Shown here piece after piece: positions 1-7,158 of a stretch of DNA of 9,286 nt; position 1 is the first letter of the stretch, and the number at the start of each line of letters is the position of its first letter. Where the stretch lies: assembly GCA_027490595.1 (NCBI GenBank), contig JAIXXU010000069.1:1-9286 (forward strand), read 5' to 3'. The stretch comes from Pseudomonadota bacterium (GTDB lineage Bacteria; Bdellovibrionota_B; Oligoflexia; Silvanigrellales; Silvanigrellaceae). The position numbers and the translations under genes were made by a program. The notes beneath the pieces were generated by a model. The model was not told where the DNA came from and did no database searches. It worked only from the letters and a program-made list of their open reading frames with translations.

Positions 1-1
1 A

Positions 2-118
2 AGGATTTTTTACGAAAAAAACCCTTTTGAGGTGAAGGAAAACTCTTCTTTTTGGGGTTTGATTGCATGCATAATTCCAAAAAATGACGCCAAGGGCGCA
101 AACCAAATAAGGCTGTGA
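2..118 (+). CDS. Possible 3' end of an upstream gene (very tentative)
   Basis: The second forward frame is open from the window edge to a TGA at 116-118, giving 38 codons with an ordinary mixed composition that includes the stretch FWGLIACIIPKN. If real, it is the C-terminus of a rightward gene converging on the hydrolase that ends at 158. I recognise no family. An open stretch this short can easily arise by chance, and a leftward terminator hairpin (79-99) lies inside it, which argues mildly against coding. The other two forward frames are closed by stops within the first 35 bases. Sequence to the left of the window would decide it. Confidence 0.18.
   Translation, partial: RIFYEKNPFEVKENSSFWGLIACIIPKNDAKGANQIRL
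79..99 (-). terminator. Rho-independent terminator for the MBL-fold hydrolase gene
   Basis: Read on the minus strand, GCGCC-CTT-GGCGT forms a 5-bp stem (four G-C pairs plus one G-U) with a 3-nt loop, then CA and six T residues. It starts about 58 nt after the stop codon of the leftward gene. The short stem makes it moderate in strength. A second leftward structure, AAACCC pairing with GGGTTTTTTT (plus-strand 55-60 with 19-24), lies further downstream and could act as a backup, but its loop is about 30 nt. Confidence 0.55.
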
Positions 119-157
119 ATAGGGTATTTCTCACAAAGTTAAGGCGTGGTCAATGAA

Positions 158-1057
158 TCAAATGCGAACAACTAAACCTTCTTGGGTGAGAAAGCTTTCA
201 GAAAAAATAGTGGTCGCCTCTTTTAGAATAACATCTTCTAAATAACCATCTTCATGTTGAGGAGAATGATGAAAAATTCCTAGGCGTTTTACACTGCTGC
301 ATTTACACAACTGCGCACCAAATGCACTGGTAGAATGCCCCCAGCCCTTACAAGGAGGATACGTATCATGCCCAAATGAGCAGTCATAAATTACCAGGTC
401 AGCACCGTGTATAAATTGCGACAGTTCTTCATCTGTCGAGGTTCCATGCTCATGGTCTGTGGCGTAGACAACACTTTTGCTGTTGTCCTTTGTCCATACA
501 CGATAAGCCAAAGCACCCTGGGGATGATGCAACGAAGCACAGCTTATTTTTGTATGTTGCAAGTGAACCTCATCTCCTGGTTTTAGCTCTACGAAGATTG
601 TATTTGGAAAACAGGGCAAGTCAGTAAACTCGAGAGGAAAGTAAGGCTTGCGAAAATATCCGCAAATAGCTTCTTTGAAAGAAAGCTCATCCTTTCTTTC
701 TCCATAAAGGTAAATTTTAGTATCTTTTCTAAAAAAAGGAGCAAATTGAGTCAGTCCAAAAATATGATCATAATGCAGATGACTTAAAAACACATGAAAC
801 GACAAGACACCTCGACTCAACGATTTTTGCGATTCTCGCACAATGCCTGTGCCCCCATCAAACCAGAGCTCTTCGCTCTGCCCATCATGGAAGCTAGACA
901 CATGAACACACGAGGTGTTTGCTCCATATTTCAAGAACTCCGGATGAGGGGTTGGGATTGTGCCACGAACGCCTAGGAATCTGACATTTAGAAAATCTTG
1001 AACTTTGCCCGAGCTATCTGACACTGAAATTAGCTCTTCCTTCTTATATATTTTCAT
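158..1057 (-). CDS. MBL-fold metallo-hydrolase (PhnP/COG1235-like phosphodiesterase)
   Basis: This is a cytoplasmic metallo-beta-lactamase-fold hydrolase of 299 aa, probably binding two metal ions. The domain opens with GVRGTIPTP near residues 29-37, followed by YGANTS. The metal motif HLHYDH is at residues 93-98 (His93, His95, Asp97, His98). Further candidate ligands are the HHP histidines 177-178, Asp201 in ATDHEH, and His263/His264 in FHHSP; GWGHST lies at 238-243. This layout matches the cyclic-phosphodiesterase-like branch (COG1235), but the substrate cannot be read from sequence. I chose the ATG at 1057 because AGGA sits 8 nt upstream. A GTG at 1090 would add 11 residues and also has GAGG 8 nt upstream, but it lies in a strong inverted repeat (1078-1092) and the extension is not needed for the fold. 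The gene is monocistronic in this window and divergent from the large operon. Confidence 0.85.
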   Translation of the reverse strand: MKIYKKEELISVSDSSGKVQDFLNVRFLGVRGTIPTPHPEFLKYGANTSCVHVSSFHDGQSEELWFDGGTGIVRESQKSLSRGVLSFHVFLSHLHYDHIFGLTQFAPFFRKDTKIYLYGERKDELSFKEAICGYFRKPYFPLEFTDLPCFPNTIFVELKPGDEVHLQHTKISCASLHHPQGALAYRVWTKDNSKSVVYATDHEHGTSTDEELSQFIHGADLVIYDCSFGHDTYPPCKGWGHSTSAFGAQLCKCSSVKRLGIFHHSPQHEDGYLEDVILKEATTIFSESFLTQEGLVVRI

Positions 1058-1077
1058 GCTACAAGTCCTGTGTCTTG

Positions 1078-1092
1078 GGGTGAATGTCACCC
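1078..1092. promoter_or_regulatory. Inverted repeat GGGTGA-ATG-TCACCC, possible operator or leader hairpin
   Basis: This is a perfect 6+6 bp inverted repeat with a 3-bp centre, placed between the hydrolase start and the divergent operon. In the leftward transcript it would fold into a stem-loop about 20 nt upstream of the start codon at 1057. As DNA it could be a dimeric regulator site immediately downstream of the weak leftward -10 element. Which of these, if either, is real cannot be told from the sequence. Confidence 0.35.
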
Positions 1093-1102
1093 GTCTAGCC
1101 TC

Positions 1103-1131
1103 ATTTTTCTTGGTATTTTCAACACAATCAA
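1103..1131 (-). promoter_or_regulatory. Weak sigma-70-like promoter for the leftward hydrolase gene
   Basis: On the minus strand TTGATT (plus 1126-1131) is followed by 17 nt and AAAAAT (plus 1103-1108), each matching four of six consensus bases. Transcription would start near 1096, just ahead of the 1078-1092 inverted repeat, giving a leader of about 40 nt to the ATG at 1057. In AT-rich DNA such matches are frequent, so this rests mostly on position. Confidence 0.22.
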
Positions 1132-1137
1132 TATTTT
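1110..1137 (+). promoter_or_regulatory. Weak sigma-70-like promoter for the seven-gene operon
   Basis: TTGGTA (1110-1115), a 16-bp spacer and TATTTT (1132-1137) lie 42 bp before the first operon gene. An alternative pair is TTTTCA (1116-1121), 17 bp and TAGATT (1139-1144). Neither is strong. A promoter is expected here because the gap is the only substantial one before 1180 and the genes on either side diverge. Confidence 0.27.
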
Positions 1138-1166
1138 TTAGATTGCTCTCTGTTGCGGCCTAAATC

Positions 1167-1172
1167 AAGGAG
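1167..1172 (+). promoter_or_regulatory. Shine-Dalgarno site fixing the start at 1180
   Basis: AAGGAG ends 7 nt before the ATG at 1180. It lies inside the longer open frame that could begin at a TTG at 1153, so the upstream start is very unlikely and the first operon gene starts at 1180. Confidence 0.75.
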
Positions 1173-1179
1173 ACACTTG

Positions 1180-3012
1180 ATGATAGTGGATCATCTGCCT
1201 AAACCCCTAACAAAAGAACTGCCACAGGAAGACAAAATACCTTCTTCAACGCTAGGCATTCCTTCCCCATGGTTTGAAGATACTCCATTGGATTTAGAGT
1301 GGTTGGCAGAACAACCTATGTTACCGTTCTTAGTTCCCTTGATTTCACCAATATCTTTACAAAAAAGCCTGATCTCTGAAGGACTTGAAAATCACTTAGA
1401 AATTGTTGCTTGTTTGCGTGGGAAATCTCTTCAAAAAATTCTCGACCATGATATTTGGTCATATTCTGACGAAATTCAATGCGAAGACATTTCTTTTGAG
1501 AAAGCCTTCGACTGGGTTCGTTCATGGCTATTAATCTCACCTGAGTTTGCAGCGGAACGTTTTTTTGATTTAGAAGACGAAACAATTTGCCTAATGCTTT
1601 CTAAATTCTTCGAGATTATGCCTGAAGGTATTGCACATATCACAGAAGATATTCGTGAAAACTGGCTTTTAACACCCGACAATAGATTTTTTCTCAACGT
1701 CAAACATCAAGAAGAAGACTCCTTCTTTCCCTTAAAACAATTTGTGGATTCCCTTTATGCAAAAGATATTCGACTTGCAGGCAGTTTGTTTGCTTATGCC
1801 TCCATGCTTGTCCGACAAGAAACTCTTCAAGACGGCTTGAGATGGCGACAAAGCAGACTTCTTGACCAGGGGTTTGTCACGCGTGAGGAAGCGCTGCGAC
1901 GACTTGCTCCTAAGGGAGAAGACGCTATTCTAAAAACCTTACAAGAATTAAAAACTATTCAATCCAAACGGTCTGAACTCATTAAGAAATACCCCTCGCT
2001 TTTAAATCCCATTCAAGATTTCGATCTCAGAGAAGAAATCCAAGACCAAGTGGAGGAGACTATTTTATTGCTAAATTCTCTCGATGTAGAAGTAGGTGCT
2101 GGTTTCTTAACGGCAGCTCTTGGTGCTGAAAAAATACAACAACTTATTGGTCACCCCTCAGGAAAAGCAGAAAATTTTTATGATGACCCCGATTTTTTAC
2201 ATGATGCAAGCGAACAAGTTGTTATCTTATGCCAAAATATTTTAAATCAATGGCAATCCATAAAAATAAATTCTCACCAAAAAGGCAATAGAAAAGAGCT
2301 TATTATTGAACAAGCTCTTCATAAAATAGCCACAACCACTGAGAATAAAAACATTTTAAATCTTTTCAAACAACAGCTTTCTAACCTTGCTAACTGTATT
2401 AGCCAAATTCACACAGAAGCCCAACGCAAGGGAGCAAAGCTGCAAAATGCCCTTCTCATTACCCGTGGGGCATTAAACCTTGGCTTAGAAATATGTTTAT
2501 TAAAAGGTGCTTCATGCCAGGAAAAAGACACTCAAATTAATGAAGATGCGCAAATCAATAAAGCCATCGTCTTACTAAACGAGATAGGCATTGACGCTCT
2601 TTTTCAAATTGGCTGGCAACGTCTCCTGAGTCTTCCATTGGCGCTTTGTAATCAACTAATAGAATGGGATGAAACTCCTAGTCATCCTCTTGACAAAAAA
2701 CTAAATACTAAAAGAAAAATACACCTCAAAAACGATAATGAAATAATAGAAATTTCTATCAAAAAACTGTACGAAAAGCTTCGGTTTTCAGACATGAGAA
2801 AATGGCATGAAGAACTACATGGGCAAATTTCTAATGAATTATTTATTGCTCTAGAGGCCTTTTTAACTGGAATACCACAGTTTCCTATATTACTTAACCA
2901 AGCAGGAATTCAGATTTCACCTGACATTAAACCCTTTGAATACCTTGATGAGCTTAAAAAAGCAGAACTATTTGTTCAAAATTTTGCTTTAAATGAAACG
3001 CATGGAAGTTAA
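1180..3012 (+). CDS. DUF6178-like protein of unknown function
   Basis: This is a 610-aa soluble, mostly alpha-helical protein with no signal peptide or membrane segment. From memory of the family, the N-terminal half resembles DUF6178. It has a run of Leu/Glu-rich helices (residues about 40-150, including FDWVRSWLLISPEFAAERFF) and the segment RWRQSRLLDQGFVTREEAL at about 221-239, which matches the family's pattern of an Arg-rich helix followed by a D.GF turn and an E-E-A-L helix. No catalytic motif is evident. The start is the ATG at 1180, with a near-perfect Shine-Dalgarno. It is the first gene of the operon, 3 bp from the unrecognised 160-aa gene and followed by mnmA, rnc and era, so a role linked to RNA or translation is possible; that is only inference from position. 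It appears somewhat longer than typical members as I remember them. Confidence 0.7.
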   Translation: MIVDHLPKPLTKELPQEDKIPSSTLGIPSPWFEDTPLDLEWLAEQPMLPFLVPLISPISLQKSLISEGLENHLEIVACLRGKSLQKILDHDIWSYSDEIQCEDISFEKAFDWVRSWLLISPEFAAERFFDLEDETICLMLSKFFEIMPEGIAHITEDIRENWLLTPDNRFFLNVKHQEEDSFFPLKQFVDSLYAKDIRLAGSLFAYASMLVRQETLQDGLRWRQSRLLDQGFVTREEALRRLAPKGEDAILKTLQELKTIQSKRSELIKKYPSLLNPIQDFDLREEIQDQVEETILLLNSLDVEVGAGFLTAALGAEKIQQLIGHPSGKAENFYDDPDFLHDASEQVVILCQNILNQWQSIKINSHQKGNRKELIIEQALHKIATTTENKNILNLFKQQLSNLANCISQIHTEAQRKGAKLQNALLITRGALNLGLEICLLKGASCQEKDTQINEDAQINKAIVLLNEIGIDALFQIGWQRLLSLPLALCNQLIEWDETPSHPLDKKLNTKRKIHLKNDNEIIEISIKKLYEKLRFSDMRKWHEELHGQISNELFIALEAFLTGIPQFPILLNQAGIQISPDIKPFEYLDELKKAELFVQNFALNETHGS

Positions 3013-3015
3013 AAT

Positions 3016-3498
3016 ATGAAAAAGTTAACCTTTTTAAACATAGATAAATTAACCCCAATATGGGCCAAAGAAGAAAATAAACGCTGGGAAAATTTGTTAC
3101 AAAAAAAACATAGACTCTATTTAAGTGATGAAGAGTTTATTATACTTACAGGCTACAACAAAGAACAACTACAAATTTTATTCACATTTCAAAAAAAAGA
3201 TGGAAGCCTGTTTTATCCTATTGAAATAGTATGTATGCACACAGATTATCAGACGCTAAAAAAAGAAACTATAGCTGCGCTCATAGTCGACTACATTGAC
3301 TCCTACTTTCAAGAATTTTTTGAAGAAAATCGCTCCATTTATTTGCCTTTGGACTTTTCTACCCATGAACATGAAGATATCAAGTTTTTTATGAGAGGCT
3401 TTATTAGACACAAGCACCTTGAAAAATGGGCCGACGAACTGCTTGCAAATCATGGACATGGTGAACATGACATAGCGCCAATATCTTCGGAGACTTAG
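3016..3498 (+). CDS. Unrecognised 160-aa protein, second gene of the operon
   Basis: I do not recognise a family. The product is soluble, with no signal peptide or transmembrane stretch. An N-terminal charged helical region (about 1-35) precedes LYLSDEEFIILTGY, then FYPIEIVCMHTD (about 76-87), a helix rich in aromatic and acidic residues (DYIDSYFQEFFEENR), the strand-like IYLPLDFS (about 108-115), and a basic helix ending in LEKWADELL. The last 17 residues are His-rich and probably disordered (NHGHGEHD). It starts at ATG with GGAAG 7 nt upstream, inside the end of the preceding gene, and ends 2 bp before mnmA, so it is almost certainly translated and co-transcribed. The close pairing with the DUF6178-like gene suggests the two may be partners, which is inference. 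Codon choice looks like its neighbours. Confidence 0.75.
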   Translation: MKKLTFLNIDKLTPIWAKEENKRWENLLQKKHRLYLSDEEFIILTGYNKEQLQILFTFQKKDGSLFYPIEIVCMHTDYQTLKKETIAALIVDYIDSYFQEFFEENRSIYLPLDFSTHEHEDIKFFMRGFIRHKHLEKWADELLANHGHGEHDIAPISSET

Positions 3499-3500
3499 AT

Positions 3501-4604
3501 ATGTCTAAAAAGCGCGTATTGGCCGCCATGTCTGGCGGCGTGGATAGTTCTGTGGCAGCTGCACTTCTTTTAGAAGAAGGGTATGAAGTGATTGGCGTTA
3601 CCATGCAGCTATGGGATTATTCACAAAATGAAACCACTTGTGATCCTTCTCAAAAATTTGACACCTGCTGTAGTTTAGATGATGTTGCTGATGCAAGACT
3701 AGTTGCACATAAATTAGGAATCCCCTTTTATGTTTTCGACTATCAAGATGATTTTAAAGAAAATGTAGTCGATTATTTTACACAGGAATACCTCAAAGGA
3801 AAAACACCAAACCCTTGTGTGGCTTGTAATACTTTTCTAAAATTTGATCATTTGTTAAATAGAGCACAACGACTTGGTTGTGATTTTGTAGCCACAGGAC
3901 ATTACGCCCGCATAAAATATGATGAAAGCATAAACCAATATAAACTTCTCAAGGGCTTAGACAACGCAAAAGATCAAAGCTACTTTTTATACTCCATGAC
4001 ACAGGAAAGACTTTCAAAAACCTTGTTTCCAGTAGGAAATCTCACAAAAAATGAAGTTCGGCAAATTGCTGAGAAATACGGTTTGGTAAATGCACAGAAA
4101 AAAGAAAGCATGGAAATATGCTTTATTCCTAACAATGACTATGCAAAATTCATCTCCGATCGTACAAAGGGAGAAGGTGTAATCAAAGGCAATATTATCC
4201 ATGAAGATGGACAAAAAATAACATCCCATGATGGCATTCACCAATTCACTGTAGGTCAACGTAAAGGATTGGGCGTCTCTGCCACAAACCCCTTATACGT
4301 TACACGCATAGATTCCGAATCAGGAAATGTTTATGTAGGAGAAGAATCCTACCTGTACCGCGAAGGATTTTCTTTGTCACGCTTTCATCAAGTGCGTCCG
4401 TTGTCGGAGCAAGAAAAACAATCGGGTCTTTCTGTTAAAATAAGGTATCGCTCTCCTCCCTGTGAAGCCCAAATAAAAGAAGCATCAGAACGTGTGTTGG
4501 TTGAGTTTACGCAAAAACAAAAATCCGTCACACCTGGTCAAATTTCAGTCTTTTACTTGGGTGAAGAGGTCGTGGGAGGGGGATTCATTCATGATACCTT
4601 CTAG
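3501..4604 (+). CDS. mnmA: tRNA-specific 2-thiouridylase MnmA
   Basis: This 367-aa enzyme thiolates position 2 of the wobble uridine (U34) of tRNA-Lys, -Glu and -Gln, using ATP to adenylate the uridine and sulfur relayed as a persulfide. The PP-loop SGGVDSS is at residues 11-17. The catalytic cysteine pair is Cys106 in NPCVACN and Cys207 in EICFIP, and TGHYAR is at 132-137. The motifs KDQSYFLY and GQRKGLG are also in place, and the C-terminal part forms the usual beta-barrel region. Length is normal and no key residue is missing. GGAG lies 8 nt before the ATG. The gene begins 2 bp after the 160-aa gene and overlaps rnc by 14 bp, implying translational coupling. Sulfur-relay partners are not in the window. 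Confidence 0.97.
   Translation: MSKKRVLAAMSGGVDSSVAAALLLEEGYEVIGVTMQLWDYSQNETTCDPSQKFDTCCSLDDVADARLVAHKLGIPFYVFDYQDDFKENVVDYFTQEYLKGKTPNPCVACNTFLKFDHLLNRAQRLGCDFVATGHYARIKYDESINQYKLLKGLDNAKDQSYFLYSMTQERLSKTLFPVGNLTKNEVRQIAEKYGLVNAQKKESMEICFIPNNDYAKFISDRTKGEGVIKGNIIHEDGQKITSHDGIHQFTVGQRKGLGVSATNPLYVTRIDSESGNVYVGEESYLYREGFSLSRFHQVRPLSEQEKQSGLSVKIRYRSPPCEAQIKEASERVLVEFTQKQKSVTPGQISVFYLGEEVVGGGFIHDTF
4574..4582 (+). promoter_or_regulatory. Shine-Dalgarno site fixing the rnc start at 4591
   Basis: GGGAGGGGG ends 8 nt before the ATG at 4591 and lies within the last codons of mnmA. The same open frame runs back to an ATG at 4492, deep inside mnmA, but that start has no comparable site and would add 33 residues unlike any RNase III. 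The overlapping arrangement suggests ribosomes finishing mnmA re-initiate on rnc. Confidence 0.7.
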
Positions 4605-5448
4605 CCCCCCCGTTCCTGAAAATTATTTGGCGAGCCTTGCAAAAGACTATGCTAATCTTGATGTAAACCGTATGCGCGCTGTGTTTCCCCAGGTAGAAAG
4701 CAATTTAGATCTGCTTTCTCAAATTCAAAACCATAGGTATCGAGATAAAAAATTAGCCACCGTTGCCATCACCCATCGTTCCGCGCTGGTTTTCTGGCCC
4801 AATAGAAAAGAGGGCGTTTATTCCAATGAAAGATTGGAATTTCTTGGAGATGCCTTCTTGAGTTTTTATCTTGCCACAGTCTCTATGCAACAAGCCCCTC
4901 ATTTACAAGAGGGTGAACTCTCAAAATTGCGTGCTGCCATTGTAGGAACAGCGAATTTAGCACAAAAAAGTCGAGAACTAGGCCTAGGACAATGTCTTCT
5001 TGTGGGAAAAGTCGACAACAACAGTTCTTCACCGCACCAACAAGAAAATGTACTGGCCGATGCCTTTGAAGCCGTGACAGCAGCTTTGTTGATAGATGCC
5101 GGTCAAGTAAAAACTCAAGAATGGCTTAGCAGCGTGTTTGGCAAGGATTTAACACAAACCCAAGATTTTCTTTTAAAATTTGATGCCAAAGGCAAAGTAC
5201 AGCAGTGGACTCAAAGTATCATTGGCCGCCCTCCTGTTTATCGCACCATAGGCACCGAAGGCACCCCTCAGGAAACATTCTTTATTGTGGCAGCTTTTGT
5301 AGGCTCAAAAGAAATTGCCAGAGCGTCAGCGCGCAGCAAACGAGAAGCTAGCAAATTGGTGGCAGAAAAATTCATTGCTCTCATTGAAGATGGCTCACTC
5401 ACAACTGAACAACTAAAATTATACGGACAGGATAACAGTCAAATATGA
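4591..5448 (+). CDS. rnc: Ribonuclease III
   Basis: This 285-aa double-strand-specific endoribonuclease matures rRNA precursors and cleaves structured mRNAs. The RNase III signature ERLEFLGDAF is at residues 80-89. The Mg-binding acidic residues are all present: Glu80 and Asp87 in the signature, Asp157 and Glu160 in ADAFEA. A double-stranded RNA-binding domain spans about 197-267 (KGKVQQW near its start, then the basic helix ARSKREASKLVAEKF). The protein is longer than the usual 220-230 aa: about 40 residues precede the point where the nuclease domain normally begins, and a short tail follows the RNA-binding domain. The start at 4591 is set by a strong Shine-Dalgarno. The stop overlaps the era start by 4 bp (ATGA); an rnc-era pair is a widespread bacterial arrangement and supports both calls. 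Confidence 0.96.
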   Translation: MIPSSPPVPENYLASLAKDYANLDVNRMRAVFPQVESNLDLLSQIQNHRYRDKKLATVAITHRSALVFWPNRKEGVYSNERLEFLGDAFLSFYLATVSMQQAPHLQEGELSKLRAAIVGTANLAQKSRELGLGQCLLVGKVDNNSSSPHQQENVLADAFEAVTAALLIDAGQVKTQEWLSSVFGKDLTQTQDFLLKFDAKGKVQQWTQSIIGRPPVYRTIGTEGTPQETFFIVAAFVGSKEIARASARSKREASKLVAEKFIALIEDGSLTTEQLKLYGQDNSQI

Positions 5449-6428
5449 ATCACTCGACACAACAATGTGGATATGTGGCCCTCATGGGATGCCCTAATGC
5501 AGGAAAGAGCACTCTTATGAATGCTTGCCTTGAAACTAAAATTGCGGTGGTTAGTCAAAAACCACAAACAACAAGGCATAAAATATTAGGTATTTGCCTT
5601 GAAAAAAATACACAAATTCTTTTTTTGGACACTCCTGGAATTCAGCATGATCAAGGTTTGCCTCGCATGAATAAAATCATGAATCATATTGCCTGGAGCG
5701 TTCTTAAAGACGCAGATATTATCTGCTATCTAATTGATTTAACTAAAGGCTTTACTGAGTTTGACCATATTTGGTTGAAATCAATTTGCCAAAAAAACCA
5801 AAAAAAAATTCTTTTATTAGCAACAAAATCTGATAAGCTAAAAAAAGCATTGCATGGACCTCAGTTAGATACTTTCGCCCAGGGCCTAAAGAAGATTTAC
5901 GAAGAAATCTCATTACAGGAGGGCTCTTACGAAGATTTTTTAGAAAAACGTTTTTTAGCTCCCACGCCAAGACTTTTGTCTGCAAAAACAAAACAAGAAG
6001 TTCTTGACTTGCGGGCATATATTGCGGAACAACTGCCGCAAGGAGATTGGCTTTACAAGGGAGACGAACTCACGGACAGACCCCAGAAATTTATTTGCGC
6101 AGAACTTATACGTGAACAGCTTTTTCGCCAGCTTGGTGCGGAACTTCCCTATAAAGCAAGCGTTGTTGTTGATGTCTTTCAGCACAAACCCCAATTGACA
6201 GAAATACTTTCCACTGTGTATGTGGAGAGAGACTCTCAAAAGTCTATCATTATTGGAAAAGGTGGCTCAAAAATTAAAACGATCGGTACTGACGCCAGGA
6301 TTTCTCTAGAAAAGCATTTAGAGCGGCCTGTATTCCTAAAACTTTTTGTCAAAGTGAAAAAGGGTTGGACGGAAGATATCAATTTGCTTTCAGATTTAGC
6401 GCACCTTCAAGATCCCGAATCATTATAA
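5445..6428 (+). CDS. era: GTPase Era
   Basis: Era (327 aa) is an essential GTPase that binds the 3' end of 16S rRNA and assists 30S subunit assembly. The GTPase motifs occur in order: G1 GCPNAGKST (15-23), G2 TTRHK (42-46), G3 DTPG (62-65), G4 TKSD (127-130) and G5 SAK (179-181). TDRP at 210-213 and the AELIREQLF helix lead to the C-terminal KH domain, with GKGG at 271-274. Two things are unusual: G4 has Thr where Asn is standard, and about 48 residues separate G4 from G5, roughly 20 more than I recall for E. coli Era. The ATG overlaps the rnc stop; AGGA lies 12 nt upstream, rather far, so coupling to rnc is likely. An A9 tract occurs at 5800-5808. Confidence 0.97.
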   Translation: MNHSTQQCGYVALMGCPNAGKSTLMNACLETKIAVVSQKPQTTRHKILGICLEKNTQILFLDTPGIQHDQGLPRMNKIMNHIAWSVLKDADIICYLIDLTKGFTEFDHIWLKSICQKNQKKILLLATKSDKLKKALHGPQLDTFAQGLKKIYEEISLQEGSYEDFLEKRFLAPTPRLLSAKTKQEVLDLRAYIAEQLPQGDWLYKGDELTDRPQKFICAELIREQLFRQLGAELPYKASVVVDVFQHKPQLTEILSTVYVERDSQKSIIIGKGGSKIKTIGTDARISLEKHLERPVFLKLFVKVKKGWTEDINLLSDLAHLQDPESL

Positions 6429-6459
6429 ATATTTAGTTGTTTTTTTTATAGGAGCTCCA

Positions 6460-7158
6460 ATGTCTCAACAAATTTCAGAAAGTCAACATATGGAAACAGA
6501 AGAATTAAACGAATTACCTTGTGCGACCCAACCAACAACTTCGTTTGAAGATGCCATTTTTGATGAAGAAGACATTGATAACTACGATGAAAGTTCTGAA
6601 TATTTTGAAGATGAAACAGAAGAAGACGGCGCGTTTGAAACCCGTGATTTTTCACAAAACCAGGTGCAACTTGCTCTCTCTTGGACACTCATGAACCACT
6701 TACGCTACTTGGCTCGTTCAGAAGGCATTCCATTGGAAGATCTTCTTGTAGAACTTGTCTCTGAAGGGGTTACAAAAAGAGCTTTTGAGACTCACAACAG
6801 ACCCGCACCAAGCCATCTTATGACAAGAACTGGTTACGTTCATCATACCGATCCCCAAACAGGTAATATGTCTCAACCACAATTAAGTCATCACATGTCC
6901 AATAACCGCAATGATTTTCAAAATCGTAAAAATGGACACACATCATCTCGCGGCAATTATGCTAACCCACAGTATAAAAACCAAAATTCTCGCTATCCAC
7001 AAAGTAACAATGGCGGCTTTAATCATAGAGGAAACCAACAAGGCAACTCTAACGGTTCTTTTCAAAATTTTGGTAAAAAAAATAGAAATTACAACCAAGG
7101 TTTTGAGCAAGGTCAACAACAAGGCAACTACAAAAACTATAAAAAACAATCCCCATAA
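6460..7158 (+). CDS. Unrecognised 232-aa protein: acidic N-terminus, helical core, Asn/Gln/Gly-rich basic tail
   Basis: I recognise no family. Three regions are clear. Residues about 12-62 are strongly acidic (Glu/Asp-rich with Tyr and Phe). Residues about 66-110 form a compact segment predicted as a strand (QVQLAL) followed by two helices (MNHLRYLARSEG and LEDLLVELVSEGVTKRAFE), which resembles a ribbon-helix-helix or similar small dimerisation fold. Residues about 144-232 are low complexity, rich in Asn, Gln, Gly, Tyr, Lys and Arg, with SRG and HRG triplets. Such acidic-plus-basic disordered layouts occur in RNA-binding or condensate-forming proteins, so an RNA-related role is plausible but inferred. 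The start has AGGAG (6450-6454) 5 nt upstream. The gene lies 31 bp after era and its stop overlaps the coaE start by 1 bp, so it is surely part of the operon. Confidence 0.85.
   Translation: MSQQISESQHMETEELNELPCATQPTTSFEDAIFDEEDIDNYDESSEYFEDETEEDGAFETRDFSQNQVQLALSWTLMNHLRYLARSEGIPLEDLLVELVSEGVTKRAFETHNRPAPSHLMTRTGYVHHTDPQTGNMSQPQLSHHMSNNRNDFQNRKNGHTSSRGNYANPQYKNQNSRYPQSNNGGFNHRGNQQGNSNGSFQNFGKKNRNYNQGFEQGQQQGNYKNYKKQSP

Noticed and set aside
794..976. 60-aa open frame antisense to the MBL-fold hydrolase
   Set aside because: It lies wholly opposite a well-supported gene, shows no recognisable motif and has no convincing ribosome site.
4492..4590. Upstream extension of RNase III from an ATG inside mnmA
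   Set aside because: The extra 33 residues do not resemble RNase III, and the strong GGGAGGGGG site 8 nt before 4591 fixes the start there.
6429..6459. Internal promoter or terminator between era and the 232-aa gene
   Set aside because: There is a TATAAA-like string and a T8 run but no matching -35 element and no GC stem; the gap looks like a plain leader with a ribosome site.
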